This document shows positions 45,301-54,620 of a stretch of DNA of 64,000 bases, piece by piece. The translations under genes were made by a program, and so were the position numbers. The stretch spans positions 15,551,701-15,615,700 of the forward strand of contig OX387607.1 in NCBI GenBank assembly GCA_947568835.1, read 5' to 3'. The DNA is from Protonemura montana (lineage: Eukaryota; Arthropoda; Insecta; Plecoptera; Nemouridae). The notes beneath the pieces are model-generated. The model was not told the DNA's origin. It did no database searches and saw only the letters and a program-made list of their open reading frames with translations. Within the stretch, counting starts at the first letter, position 1. Every line of letters starts with the position of its first letter.

Positions 45301-46765
45301 ATTACTTCATCTGTAATGTTATTCTCTTGGAGGAATGGTGATAAAATAATCCAAAGAATTCTTTTGAATTTTTTTTTGTACCAAGTTATTTATAGAATAT
45401 ATATATATGATCTAAAAAATATAATGTATACATATATTGTATTATATTATATATAAACTTAATTTTTTATTTATTTTTATGCTATAAAAACTTTTATTGC
45501 ATACACTTAATTTTTAAACATATTTAAATAAAATATATTTATGTTTTATATTCGGGTTGTAGACCAAAGTCTAGCATTGAATTATCAAGTTCATTTATTA
45601 TCCAACAGGTTGCGCTGGGGGTCACGGTGAGTCTTAACACGACTGCGAGTTCGGTGAAACTTTACAAATAAGAGTAAACAGAGCCCTGTAATCGTGCATC
45701 GGTCGTTGACTGGCGTTCCTTTAGTCAGCCACAAAAGCTTGCATTCTCGCTTTAGTTTGTTGAAATTGGTGAAAGCTAATATCTTTCAGTTGTCGAGTTC
45801 TCCTGCACTGCTAGGTGTGGTGACCTAGTACCTCTGCACTGCTGAGTGTGGAGGTCGCTCTTGCTTGCGAGAACAAAAAATAATCGTCCATGATATTTTC
45901 GTAATTTAAAAAAATAAAATCATGGACTGCTAACGGAAATGTGGTTCTAAAACGAACTAAACAGACGGTGTGATCGATGTCATGTATCTACCCAGTAGGC
46001 TGGGTATTCAATCATGAAATTAATCATTCAAACACGTTCATCTTTCTCCACATGATATGGCCGTCTGCTTGGCACAATGTTTTCAAAGTGGCGCCCGCCA
46101 CATTTGCGGGCCGTTCCCATGACCCCAAACCCCACCTATAACCGGTGTGCAGCTCCTACGTCTAGCACCAAGAGTAGAAGAATGGTACTAAGTGTTAGCG
46201 ACAATCAGCGCCATCTGTTGGCAAAATCTGGTACTACCCTCTAGACTTGCAAACATTTTGATTTTTGTTTCCTCTGATATCTCGTATGTTAGTTTGACAC
46301 ATCTGAGACAGCCAGTAGTTCCCACTTCTGCCAGCAGGTGGAGCTGATTGAAGCTAACACTAAGCACGTCGTTCCTATACTCTTGATGCTAGACGAGGGA
46401 GCTGCACACGGGATATAGGTGGGGTTTGCGGTCGTGGAAACGGCCCGTAAAACTGGCGGGCCAGGAGAGTCCAGGAGAAGTCCAGGAAGAAGTCCAGGAA
46501 GTCCAGAGAAGTGCCAGGAGAGTCCCCCAATTCTCCCACTGTCTTAACCATACGCTCAAAAGTATCATTTTTATGAGAGCGTGAAAGTGCATCGTAGAAC
46601 GAACGTAATTCTTGAAGGTGACACGTAAGAGATAGGTATCCGCTACTGGTAACTCTAATGGTTTTAACTGAGGAAGTATTGAGCTTTTGGAATACAAGTG
46701 CCATCTGTGTTAGCTGGAGTCAGGTGACTTATATATCTCTAAAAAAGCAATAGACAACATACGTT

Positions 46766-46860
46766 CGCGTAGTCGTGCGGTTAAAGGCAACAGATTCATC
46801 GTTCACCTGACCAGATGAATGGGAAGATGCCAGGTTCGAATCACGTTCAATCCTCGACGC
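46766..46860 (+). repeat. tRNA-like module B' of unit 1
   Basis: Box A TAGTCGTGCGG (one mismatch to TRGYNNARNNG) and box B GGTTCGAATCA (one mismatch) lie about 65 bp apart. The layout resembles a class II (Ser/Leu-type) tRNA. A well-paired acceptor stem is not evident, so it is a tRNA-derived module rather than a gene. Confidence 0.65.
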
Positions 46861-47082
46861 AGTTTCACAATCTGACAAATATATATTTTTTCCCCCACCT
46901 ATACCCCACCTATACCCCGTGTGCAGCTCCTACGTCTAGCATCAAGAGTATAGAAACGACGTGCTTAGTGTTAACGTCAATCAGCGCCACCTGTCGGCAA
47001 GATCTGGTACTATCCTCTGGACTTGTAATAATTTTTCATTTTTGGGCAAGTGTTTTCTAGTTCGAAGGTAAGAAACAAAAAA

Positions 47083-47162
47083 AGCAGATACGCCGGGAAG
47101 CGAACGCTGCACCTCCACGTCACGAAGCACAGCGCTTACCACAAAGCTACGCTCAACGGGAT
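47083..47162 (-). repeat. tRNA-like module C of unit 1 (minus strand)
   Basis: On the minus strand GTAGCTTTGTGGTAAGCGC is box-A-like and AGCGTTCGCTTCCCG is box-B-like (two mismatches). It recurs at the same place in units 2, 3 and 4. Confidence 0.6.
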
Positions 47163-47280
47163 GTCAATGCAGGAAATAAACCATCTAAACTCCCAAGAAT
47201 ATCACATTACGACATAATTCTCATCTTCATCATTTAGCAATTTATATTCACATTAAAACATGACAAATTCATATACTTAC

Positions 47281-47342
47281 TCGTGGCCGAGCGGTTAGGT
47301 CAACCGATTGCCGTGCAGCGGGACCCGCGTTCGATTCCCGTC
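47281..47342 (+). repeat. tRNA-Ser-like module D of unit 1
   Basis: Box A TGGCCGAGCGG is a perfect match and box B CGTTCGATTCC has one mismatch. TCGTGGCCGAGCGGTTA is the start typical of serine and leucine tRNAs. At about 62 bp it is too short for a class II tRNA, so it is truncated. Confidence 0.7.
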
Positions 47343-47375
47343 AGTCTACTTTTTTTTTTCTTCTTCTTAAGTTGT

Positions 47376-47555
47376 ATGGTCAAACATCCTACCGCCATCA
47401 AGCGACTAGAAATTTCCAGTAACAGCGGTAGAATAAAGAACATGCCCCTGGATATTTGGAAACGTTTCCACCAAACGGCTCCCAGACACTACATGAAAAT
47501 GTGCTTGCACTATTTAGCAAGTACATCACAGCCTGACAGGAGGAACGACAGTTGA
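47376..47555 (+). pseudogene. Exon-like ORF of unit 1, frame changed relative to units 2 and 3
   Basis: A T-rich tract ending TTCTTCTTAAG at 47371 precedes ATG 47376. The product begins MVKHPTAIKRLEISSNS, as in unit 3 (MVKHPNAIKRLEISSNS). It then enters a different frame, while the nucleotides still match units 2 and 3 (GGATATTTGGAAACGTTTCC). Function is unknown; it could be a captured exon or chance conservation. Confidence 0.4.
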
Positions 47556-47663
47556 AAGCCGTTGCCTGATTGCAGGGCCTTCAGTTCCTTTAACTTGTGA
47601 GGGTTTCACCGAACATGCGGTCGTGTTAATTCGCAATGTGACCCCCAGCGCAATCTGTTGGAT

Positions 47664-47790
47664 ATTTTGTTAAACGTATAGGATTATATGATATTGATTG
47701 ATATTATTTTGGATGTGAGTATTTTATATCAAATATGTACTCTGAGTAAAGAAAAAAAGAAAACTCGGAAAATATCGTGGTACATTTAAC
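47664..47790 (+). repeat. Inter-unit spacer 1 (127 bp)
   Basis: TTTGTTAAACGTATAGGATT ... GTGGTACATTTAAC is almost identical to the spacer at 50098-50223, and its last 28 bp recur in decayed form at 51924-51951. A conserved spacer between units implies tandem duplication of unit plus spacer, not separate insertions. Confidence 0.88.
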
Positions 47791-48124
47791 ATCCACCAGA
47801 TTGCGCTGGGGTCGCGATGCTTACCACTAATGCCTGTTCGGTGAAACTTTACAATTAAGGGTAAATAGAAGTTTGCCAGTCGGCAATGGGCTGTGGCTGG
47901 CGTTTTTCCAACCTGGCTCTTATGCTTCCATAGTCGAAGTCTATCGTGGCAAATGGAGATGCCCATCTATTGGAGTTGCAGAGGGCTTCTGTGCTGCTAT
48001 TTGTGGTGGCCAAAGATCAAAAGCCCTGACTACTAACGCTTGATATCGTGTACGTACCTACCCAGTAGGCCGAGATTTCTAACATGATATTCAAATAGGT
48101 GCATCGTTTTTCCCCCATGTGTGG

Positions 48125-48210
48125 TCGTCTGCGTGACACAATGGTAGGGTCGTTGTTTCGGTGATGACGAAGATGTACGATACCTGGATCGAATCCACTC
48201 AGCGGTGAAG
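48125..48210 (+). repeat. tRNA-like module A of unit 2
   Basis: Box A TGACACAATGG and box B GGATCGAATCC (each one mismatch) are spaced as in a tRNA gene. A T run (TCTTTTTTTT, from about 48211) immediately downstream could act as a pol III terminator. Confidence 0.65.
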
Positions 48211-48309
48211 TCTTTTTTTTAATGCTGGAATACGAAATCAAACATAGATCATTGATAGCTGGAGTCAGGAGACTTATGTATATGTAAAAAAGACTTCGAC
48301 AAACTATGA

Positions 48310-48405
48310 TCGCTTGGTCGTGCGGTTTAAGGCATCAATTTTCGATCACATGATTATAGAGATTGAAAGATACTGGGTTCGAATCACGCTCGATTCTCGA
48401 CGTGG
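48310..48405 (+). repeat. tRNA-like module B of unit 2
   Basis: Box A TGGTCGTGCGG and box B GGTTCGAATCA. It is closely related to the module at 50802-50902 and more distantly to B' modules. Confidence 0.65.
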
Positions 48406-48450
48406 TAACACATTTTTGACTTTTTTTTGGGCCTGTAATAAAGACACTAG

Positions 48451-48895
48451 CAAAACTGCCGGGCGCTCCTGGCGCTCCGCGCAAGTCGCCCCCGCCAGTT
48501 TTGCGGGCTGTTCCCACGACCCCAAACCCCACCTATACCCCGTGTGCAGCTCCTACGACTAGCACCAAGTATATGGGAACGATAGGTACTTAGTGTTAAG
48601 TGTCAATCAGCGCCATCTGTTGGCAAAATCTGGTACTACCCTCTAGACTTGCATACATTTTGATTTTTGTTCCTCTGATATCTCGTATGTTAGTTTGACA
48701 CATCTGAGACTACCAGTAGTTCCCACTTCTGCCAACAGGTGGAGCTGATTGAAGTTAACACTAAGCAAGTCGTTCCTATACTCTTGATGCCAGACGTGGG
48801 AGCTGCACACGGGGTAGAGGTGGGGTTTGCGGTCGTGGAAACGGCCCGTAAAACTGGCGGGCGTGACTGGCGCGGGGCGCCAGGAGAGTCCCCCA
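48451..48895. repeat. Inner palindrome of unit 2 (GC blocks)
   Basis: Direct block with CCGCCAGTTTTGCGGGC, CGACCCCAAACCCCACCTAT and CCCCGTGTGCAGCTCCTACG is mirrored by CGTGGGAGCTGCACACGGGG ... GTGGGGTTTGCGGTCGTGG ... CCCGTAAAACTGGCGGGC. The flanking CAGCGCCATCTGTTGGCA / TGCCAACAGGTGGAGCTG words are also inverted. Unit 1 has the same palindrome (about 46086-46460); unit 3 lacks it. Confidence 0.85.
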
Positions 48896-49130
48896 ATTCT
48901 CCCACTGTCGTAACCATACGCTCAAAAGTATCTTTTTTATGAGAGCGTGAAAGTGCATCGTAGAACGAACGTAATTCTTGAAGGTGACACGTAAAAGATA
49001 GGTATCCGCTACTGGTAACGCTAATGGTTTTAACTGAGGAAGTATTGGCCTTTTGGAATACAAGTGCCATCTGTGTTAGCTGGAGTCAGGTGACTTATAA
49101 ATCTCTAAAAAAGCATGAACAACATACATT

Positions 49131-49227
49131 CGCGTAGTCGTGCGGTTAAAGGCAACGGATTCATCGTTCACCTGACCAGATGAATGGGAAGATACCAGGT
49201 TCGAATCACGTTCAAACCTCGACGCAG
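49131..49227 (+). repeat. tRNA-like module B' of unit 2
   Basis: Nearly identical to 46766-46860 (TAGTCGTGCGGTTAAAGGCA ... CCAGGTTCGAATCACGTTCA). Confidence 0.65.
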
Positions 49228-49538
49228 TTTCACACTCTGACAAATATATATTTTTTCTTATGGGCGTTTAAATAGACAGTAGCAAAACTGCCGGGCGCTC
49301 CTGGCGCTTCGCGCCAGTCACGCCCGCCAGTTTTGCGGGCCGTTCCCACGACCCCGAACCCCACCTATACCCCGTGTGCAGCTCCTACGTCTAGCATCAA
49401 GAGTATAGGAACGACGTGCTTAGTGTTAACGTCAATCAGCGCCACCTGTCGGCAAGATCTGGTACTACCCTCTGGACTTGTAATAATTTTTCATTTTTGG
49501 GCAAGTGTTTTCTAGTTCGAAGGTAAGAAACAAAAAAA

Positions 49539-49620
49539 GCAGATACGCCGGGAAGCGAACGCCGCACCTGCATGTCACGAAGCACAGCGCTTACCACAAA
49601 GCTACGCTCAACGGGTTGTC
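49539..49620 (-). repeat. tRNA-like module C of unit 2 (minus strand)
   Basis: Same as module C of unit 1 with a few substitutions. Box-A-like and box-B-like words are retained. Confidence 0.6.
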
Positions 49621-49715
49621 AATGCGGGAAATAAACCATCTAAACTGCCAACGATATCGTTAGCATCGTTTAGCAATTTATATTCACATTATAACACTCC
49701 GAAATCATATACGTA

Positions 49716-49780
49716 CTTGTGGTCGAGCGGTTAAGATAACCGATTGCAGTGCAGCAGGACCCGCGTTTGGTTCCCGTCGC
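49716..49780 (+). repeat. tRNA-Ser-like module D of unit 2
   Basis: TGTGGTCGAGCGGTTAAGAT gives box A TGGTCGAGCGG (perfect). Box B is degraded to CGTTTGGTTCC. Confidence 0.6.
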
Positions 49781-49808
49781 ATATTTTTTTTTCATCTTAA
49801 TAAGTTGT

Positions 49809-49970
49809 ATGGTCAAACATTCTGCCACCATCAAGCGACTAGAAAATTCCAGTTACAGCGCCGAAAATAAAGAACTTGTCCCTGGATATTTGGAAACATT
49901 TCCTTCAAGGGATGCCCAGCTACTTCATGAAAATGTCCTTGCACAATTGAGCAAGTACCTCGCAGCCTGA
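49809..49970 (+). CDS. Exon-like ORF of unit 2 (53 aa), unknown function
   Basis: Follows a T-rich tract and an AG (49803-49804), as in the other units. It begins MVKHSATIKRLENSSYSA and ends with the same length and stop position as unit 3. The conserved core is PGYLETFP...AQLLHENVL. No domain is recognised. Keeping frame and length between units 2 and 3 is suggestive but not proof of coding. Confidence 0.3.
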   Translation: MVKHSATIKRLENSSYSAENKELVPGYLETFPSRDAQLLHENVLAQLSKYLAA

Positions 49971-50097
49971 CAGGAGGAACGACAGTTGAAAGCCGTCGCC
50001 TGATTACAGGGCCTGCAGTTTCTTTAACTTGTAACTGTTTCACCGAACATGCGGTCGTGTTAATTCGCAATGTGACCCCCAGCGCCACCTGTTGGAT

Positions 50098-50223
50098 TTT
50101 TGTTAAACGTATTGGATAATATGATATTGATTGATAATATTTTGGATATGAATATTTTATATCAAATATTTACTCTGAGTAAACAAAAAAAGAAAACTCG
50201 GAAAATATCGTGGTACATTTAAC
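50098..50223 (+). repeat. Inter-unit spacer 2 (126 bp)
   Basis: Near-identical to spacer 1 at 47664-47790, with a handful of substitutions and a one-base length difference. Confidence 0.88.
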
Positions 50224-50618
50224 ATCCACCAGATTGCGCTGGGGTCGCGATGCTTACCACTAATGCCTGTTCGGTGAAACTTTACAAATAAGAATAAATA
50301 GAGCTTTGCCAGTCGGCAATGGGCTGTGACTGGCGTTTTCCCAACCTGGCTCTAATGCTTCCATAGTCGAGGTCGATCGTGGCAAATGGTGAAAGCCCAT
50401 CTTTTGGTGTTGCAGAGGGCTTTTGCGCTGTTTTTTGTGGCGGCCGGGTCTAGCTCTTGATTGCGAGGACGAATAACAATCGTCCACGATATTAAAATAA
50501 TTCTAAAAGATCAAAAACCCTGACTACTATTGCTTGATTTCGTGTACGTACCTACCCAGTAAGCTGAGATTTCTAGCATGATATTCAAATAGGTTCATCT
50601 TTCTTCACGATGTGTGGT

Positions 50619-50705
50619 AGTCTGCGTGGCACAATGGTAGGGTCGCTGTATCGGTAATGTCGTAGTTATACGATACCTGGATCGAATCCGCTCTGCGGTG
50701 TAGTC
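50619..50705 (+). repeat. tRNA-like module A of unit 3
   Basis: Box A TGGCACAATGG (perfect match to the consensus) and box B GGATCGAATCC, followed by a CATTTTTTTT tract suitable as a pol III terminator. Confidence 0.7.
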
Positions 50706-50801
50706 ATTTTTTTTAATGTTGGAATACGAAATCAAACATCCATCATTAATAGCTGGAGTCAGGAGATTTATGTATATCTAAAAGAGATTTCGAAAACGAT
50801 G

Positions 50802-50902
50802 ATCGCTTGGTCGTGCGGTTTAAGGCATCAATTTTCGATCACATGCTAATGGAGATTGAAAGATACTGGGTTCGAATCACGCTCGATTCTCGACGCAGTA
50901 AC
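50802..50902 (+). repeat. tRNA-like module B of unit 3
   Basis: Box A TGGTCGTGCGG and box B GGTTCGAATCA, as in unit 2. The interval between the boxes is long, like a class II tRNA. Confidence 0.65.
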
Positions 50903-51198
50903 AGATTTTTGCCTTTTTTTGGGCGTATATTTAAAACACACTAGCAAAACTGCCGGGCGCTCCTGGCGCTCCGCGCCAGTCACGCCCGCCAGTTTTGCGG
51001 GCCGTTCCCACGACCCCAAACCCCACCTATACCCCGTGTGCAGCTCCTACGTCTAGCATCAAGAGTATAGGAACGGTACTTAGTGTTAGCGTCGATCAGC
51101 GCCACCTGTTGGCAGGATCTGGTACTACCCTCTGGACTTGTAATAATTTTTCATTTTTGGGCAAGTGTTTTCTAGTTCGAAGGTAAGAAACAAAAAAG

Positions 51199-51278
51199 CA
51201 GCTACGCCGGGAAGCGAACGCTGCACCTGCACGTCACGAAGCACAGCGCTTACCACAAAGCTACGCTCAACGGGATGA
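51199..51278 (-). repeat. tRNA-like module C of unit 3 (minus strand)
   Basis: Same module as in units 1 and 2 (minus strand GTAGCTTTGTGGTAAGCGC ... AGCGTTCGCTTCCCGGCG). Confidence 0.6.
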
Positions 51279-51334
51279 CAATACGGGAAATAAACCATCT
51301 AAACTGCCAACGATATCGCATTGTATGTGATAGT

Positions 51335-51400
51335 GGTATGTCGAGCGGGTAAGGTAACCGATTGCAGTGCAGCAGGACCCACGTTCGGTTCGCGGCGTGT
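51335..51400 (+). repeat. tRNA-Ser-like module D of unit 3
   Basis: ATGTCGAGCGGGTAAGG and ACGTTCGGTTCGCGG retain decayed A and B boxes. Confidence 0.55.
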
Positions 51401-51440
51401 ATCGTTTTTTTTTTTTTTTTTTCTTTTCTTTATAAGTTGT

Positions 51441-51602
51441 ATGGTCAAACATCCTAACGCCATCAAGCGACTAGAAATTTCCAGTAACAGCGCCGTGAAT
51501 AATAAACTTTCCCCTGTATATTTGCAAACATTCCCACCAAGCGGCTCCCAGCTTCTTCATAAAAATGTCCTTGCATTATTTAGCAATTACATGACGACCT
51601 GA
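51441..51602 (+). CDS. Exon-like ORF of unit 3 (53 aa), unknown function
   Basis: Preceded by a run of more than 15 T residues, then TTCTTTATAAG (AG at 51435-51436) and ATG at 51441. It begins MVKHPNAIKRLEISSNSA and ends at the same position as unit 2, with shared core words YLQTFPPSGSQLLHKNVLAL. See the unit 2 entry; no domain is recognised. Confidence 0.3.
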   Translation: MVKHPNAIKRLEISSNSAVNNKLSPVYLQTFPPSGSQLLHKNVLALFSNYMTT

Positions 51603-52564
51603 TAGGAGGAACGCCAGTTAAGACCCGTTGCCTGATTACAGGGCCTTCAGTTTCTTTAACTTGTTACTGTTTCACCGAACATGCGGCCGTGTTAATTTGC
51701 AATGTGACCCCCAGCGCAATCTGTTGGATATGATGTTCTCATATTATTTTAGTTCTCCGTTTACCTAGGTTAACCAAATAGGTTATCTTTGCTATCAGTT
51801 TACATAACTGTCAATAAATCATGCATTGTACAAAATGAAAGATAATAAACAATAATACAAGTAATTTTTTGGCTACGAGTATTTTAAATTAAAAAATTAC
51901 TTTAAGTTGGCAAAAATTTATTACTCGGAAATTATCGTGGTACACTTACCTTTAAGCGATCTTCTGTATACGATATCATACGGTATCTTCTGTATCTTAC
52001 GATTAATTACATATTTGGTAAGATTTGGGACGTCAGATACATAGAAGATACATTGACATAAGAGTTGAAGTTACAGATACATACATGTTTTATTCTTTCT
52101 TTTCGACGTTTTATGTTCTATTCGATGATGTCAGTTATTTGTCTTGTCCTAAAGTGAAAAAAATGAACGGGGGTCCGTTATACGTTTAGGTGTTAAAAAG
52201 TGAGGAATAAAATGGAAGGAATTTTGAATTTAATATTGGAGGCTAAGGTTCATGTGTTTTGTTGGCTCTTTTGTGGATGCGATATGTTGACTGGGTGCCT
52301 GTAGAGCGCGTTCTCGATTTTGTGTTTTCGCCAATTTTTTGGGCGTATGGTTTGAACACTGGCATGGTTGCCGGGCGCTTCTCGTGCTTCGCGCCCTCCA
52401 ATTTTGCGTGCCGGACCCCACGACCCCAAACCCCACCTTTACCCCGTGTGCAGCTCCTAGGTCTAGCAATCTGTTGACAGGATCTTGTACTAACCTCTGG
52501 ACTTAAAATCATTTTTAAGTTTTGGTCAAGTATTATCTAATTTGATAGTAAAAACCAAAAAACA

Positions 52565-52640
52565 TCTTCGCCAGGAACCGAACGCTATACCTCCGCCACA
52601 TGAGGCACAGCGCTTACTACTGAGTTACGTTCCACGGGTG
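52565..52640 (-). repeat. tRNA-like module C of unit 4 (minus strand)
   Basis: Minus strand TAACTCAGTAGTAAGCGC and GCGTTCGGTTCCTGGCG give recognisable A and B boxes. It is diverged from the other three copies. Confidence 0.6.
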
Positions 52641-52789
52641 AAAATCGCGGGAAATAAACAAAATAAAACGTCGAACGAAATAATTCTTGACCGAAGTTAC
52701 TAATTTCTTTCCTAATTACCAACGTTGCTTCTTTTCTTCAAAGTTTAGCAATTTATATTTACAGAAAAACTTTCAAACTCTTATACGCT

Positions 52790-52853
52790 CTCGTGATCGA
52801 GCGGTTACAGTATCCGATTGCAATGCGTTAAGGTCCGCGTTCGATTCCCGCCG
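52790..52853 (+). repeat. tRNA-Ser-like module D of unit 4
   Basis: TCGTGATCGAGCGGTTACAG and GCGTTCGATTCCCGCCG retain box A (one mismatch) and box B (one mismatch). Confidence 0.65.
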
Positions 52854-52870
52854 ATAAAAGGTTTTATTTT

Positions 52871-53499
52871 AGTCTTTTTTCTAGCCCTATAGGGCTAGTG
52901 TCCTCTTTCCGGTTTGTGTAAAATATTTTACCCAATTTTTTTTTTCTTGTAAAATTGAAAAATTGTGATAATAAATAAAATGACTTTTATTTTGCAAAAA
53001 TCTCATGTCTTTTTGAAGAGGATAGTCCCAGAAATGTTTCCAATTTATTTCAGCTCACATGGTCCGGCCACTTCCCAGGGAAATATACCTAAAAATGTTA
53101 AATGTAACATTATTACCATACAAGCCACGGCTAGCCTCCGGGTGGTCTTTAAACCAGACTGAAGCCAATTTAATTCTCTGACAAATTTAACAATTTCTCT
53201 GCAACACTGACATCTTCATGTCCTAGAATCCGATAATACCACTCGCTATTGGATTGTTTTCGTTAATACTCTGCCATATCCTACCTGGGCTGTAAATCAA
53301 AGCGTGGCCAGCAAAACTTGCCGGCAATAAACCTGTCGTTGCCGGGAGAGAAATCGGAGTGCCGAGGGAGGTTTTCGACGCAAGAAGTATTGCATGATTG
53401 CAAACTGTTTATACTCACCGAAGATAACAATCGCTATATACTTACGTGAATTGAGGATCATGCGCCCTGGTTTTAAGCTATTGTGGTTTTTATACCACA
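52871..53499. other. Intergenic DNA
   Basis: No gene or repeat is recognised beyond a small perfect palindrome CTAGCCCTATAGGGCTAG near 52882-52899. Confidence 0.4.
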
Positions 53500-53825
53500 T
53501 CGACAAGGAGAATGCCATCGTTTTGAGTGTTCAGAAATTTAATTTAATTATTTCTCGCAGATTACTCGAATTTTAGCCTGGTTTGCGCTCAATTAATGCT
53601 TTAATTAAAGTAAATTAATAAATAAACCTCAGCAACTCAAATAAATATGTTGATATTTTGAGCCGTAATTGGTGAATTGTAGAGGATTTTTAAAAATAAC
53701 GACCGCAAACGCCATCAGATGGCTACAACCCTTACCACGTGTTGCCGGCTCACTTTTTCAGCAGAACGTTTAACACTAGTGCTGGCTCTCAGTCGATAAA
53801 AAACCTATAAACTCAATGGCTTTAC
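53500..53825 (-). repeat. Dispersed family R1 copy, minus strand
   Basis: ATTTCTCGCAGATTACTCGA, GATATTTTGAGCCGTAATTG, AACGACCGCAAACGCCATCA, TACCACGTGTTGCCGGCTCA and AAACCTATAAACTCAATGGC occur in order. Confidence 0.8.
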
Positions 53826-54404
53826 TGCTCAGCATATCCAAAGAAACCTTATACTGCAAGTGGGAATTCATTTCCCGGCACATCCTATACAACTGTTGTG
53901 GTAAAAAAAACATAGCCCGATGAAATTCCAGGCAGCAAGAAGAATATAGATTGTATTTGTATTCAGCAGTGAAATATTAAAATAGGCTCTCTCGTAGTGC
54001 TCGGTTTCATGTATCCCGCGCCCTATTTCACATCTCTAGGCGTGTCGCATTCTGCAGATGAGTTTTAGACGTGTGGTCGGAAATTAGAAGCCGGTGCTCG
54101 CTGATTTGATATCTGAAATAGATGTTCGTGGGGTATTTCTAACATAGGGATCGATCTCGTGGTGTTTCTACGTTCATTTGCACTTAACGAAATATCCGGG
54201 TTAATTGGGGCTTAAATAGTAAGTAATTTGAGGTTTGCTGTGCAGAAGTTTATTAAGGAAATAAATAAATAAATAAATATGTGTTTTCTGAAATAAGATC
54301 TCGATCGATTTGGCACTAAGATCCATACACATAATTAGTTAGTTAAAAAACACCAGTGTGTTCGAGTTCTTATTTCAGAAAATACATAATACATTAGTTT
54401 TTAA

Positions 54405-54620
54405 GTTATTGACCCTGATTATTTTGTTTAGATGCATTTAGGAAGCTTGAACTTGGTAATTGTTATAATTTTATGTGGTTCTTTTGCTATCGGAAAATTC
54501 TCAGGACTGCTCAAACCTCTGAAGAAGTAACTAGTTTATGTTGCGAAACGTCGGGAAATTTAGTTGTTCTTTACTTAGCATTCAAAACCCAGTTCAAATA
54601 GTTTTTCTTAAAAGATTTCA
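54405..54620 (+). mobile_element. Single arm of the palindromic (459-bp type) element
   Basis: Matches the right arm of 30498-30956: CCCTGATTATTTTGTTTAGA, TGCATTTAGGAAGCTTGAAC, TTGTTATAATTTTATGTGGT, GAAACGTCGGGAAATTTAGT and CATTCAAAACCCAGTTCAAA. The opposite arm is missing; a (AAAT)n stretch lies just upstream (54258-54275). Confidence 0.8.

Larger units (their letters stand above)
45600..47663 (+). mobile_element. Composite TIR unit 1 (2064 bp)
   Basis: Begins ATCCAACAGGTTGCGCTGGG and ends with the inverted counterpart CCCAGCGCAATCTGTTGGAT. The inverted repeats extend at least 60 bp (to GTTCGGTGAAAC on the left, GTTTCACCGAAC on the right). Contents in order: a deletion that removes modules A and B (46075-46090); a GC block (46086-46165) with an inverted partner (46385-46460); an expanded GTCCAGGAGA-type tandem (46468-46527); tRNA-like B' (46766-46860); tRNA-like C (minus, 47083-47162); tRNA-like D (47281-47342); and an exon-like ORF (47376-47555). 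No transposase is encoded. Confidence 0.82.
47791..50097 (+). mobile_element. Composite TIR unit 2 (2307 bp, most complete)
   Basis: Bounded by ATCCACCAGATTGCGCTGGG and CCAGCGCCACCTGTTGGAT with the same inverted arms as unit 1. Modules in order: tRNA-like A (48125-48210), B (48310-48405), GC block (48451-48561), inverted GC block (48775-48895) forming an inner palindrome, B' (49131-49227), second direct GC block (49286-49400), C (minus, 49539-49620), D (49716-49780) and the exon-like ORF (49809-49970). There is no transposase or reverse transcriptase. Confidence 0.85.
50224..51729 (+). mobile_element. Composite TIR unit 3 (1506 bp, minimal form)
   Basis: Bounded by ATCCACCAGATTGCGCTGGG and CCCAGCGCAATCTGTTGGAT. 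It contains tRNA-like A (50619-50705), B (50802-50902), a single GC block (50951-51061), C (minus, 51199-51278), D (51335-51400) and the exon-like ORF (51441-51602). It lacks the inner palindrome and B', and so is either the ancestral monomer or a deletion derivative of the longer units. Confidence 0.85.
51730..52870 (+). mobile_element. Decayed composite unit 4
   Basis: Spacer remnant ACTCGGAAATTATCGTGGTA (51924 onward), a GC block (52364-52466: CCGGGCGCTTCTCGTGCTTC, CGACCCCAAACCCCACC), tRNA-like C (minus, 52565-52640) and tRNA-like D (52790-52853) appear in the canonical order. The TIRs, modules A and B, and the ORF are lost. The divergence is much greater than among units 1-3. Between 51952 and 52254 nothing else is recognised. 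Confidence 0.75.

Noticed and set aside
47281-47342. Genuine tRNA-Ser gene
   Set aside because: Too short for a class II tRNA, lacks a paired acceptor stem, and is repeated at the same place in every unit of the array.
46375-49070. ORFs of 95-126 codons on both strands in the composite array
   Set aside because: They cover the GC-rich palindromic blocks and tRNA-like modules, are mirrored on the opposite strand, and break in different units.
45600-52870. CRISPR-like or bacterial mobile array
   Set aside because: The repeats are hundreds to thousands of bases long with eukaryotic tRNA-like modules. There are no short regular repeat-spacer units and no cas genes.
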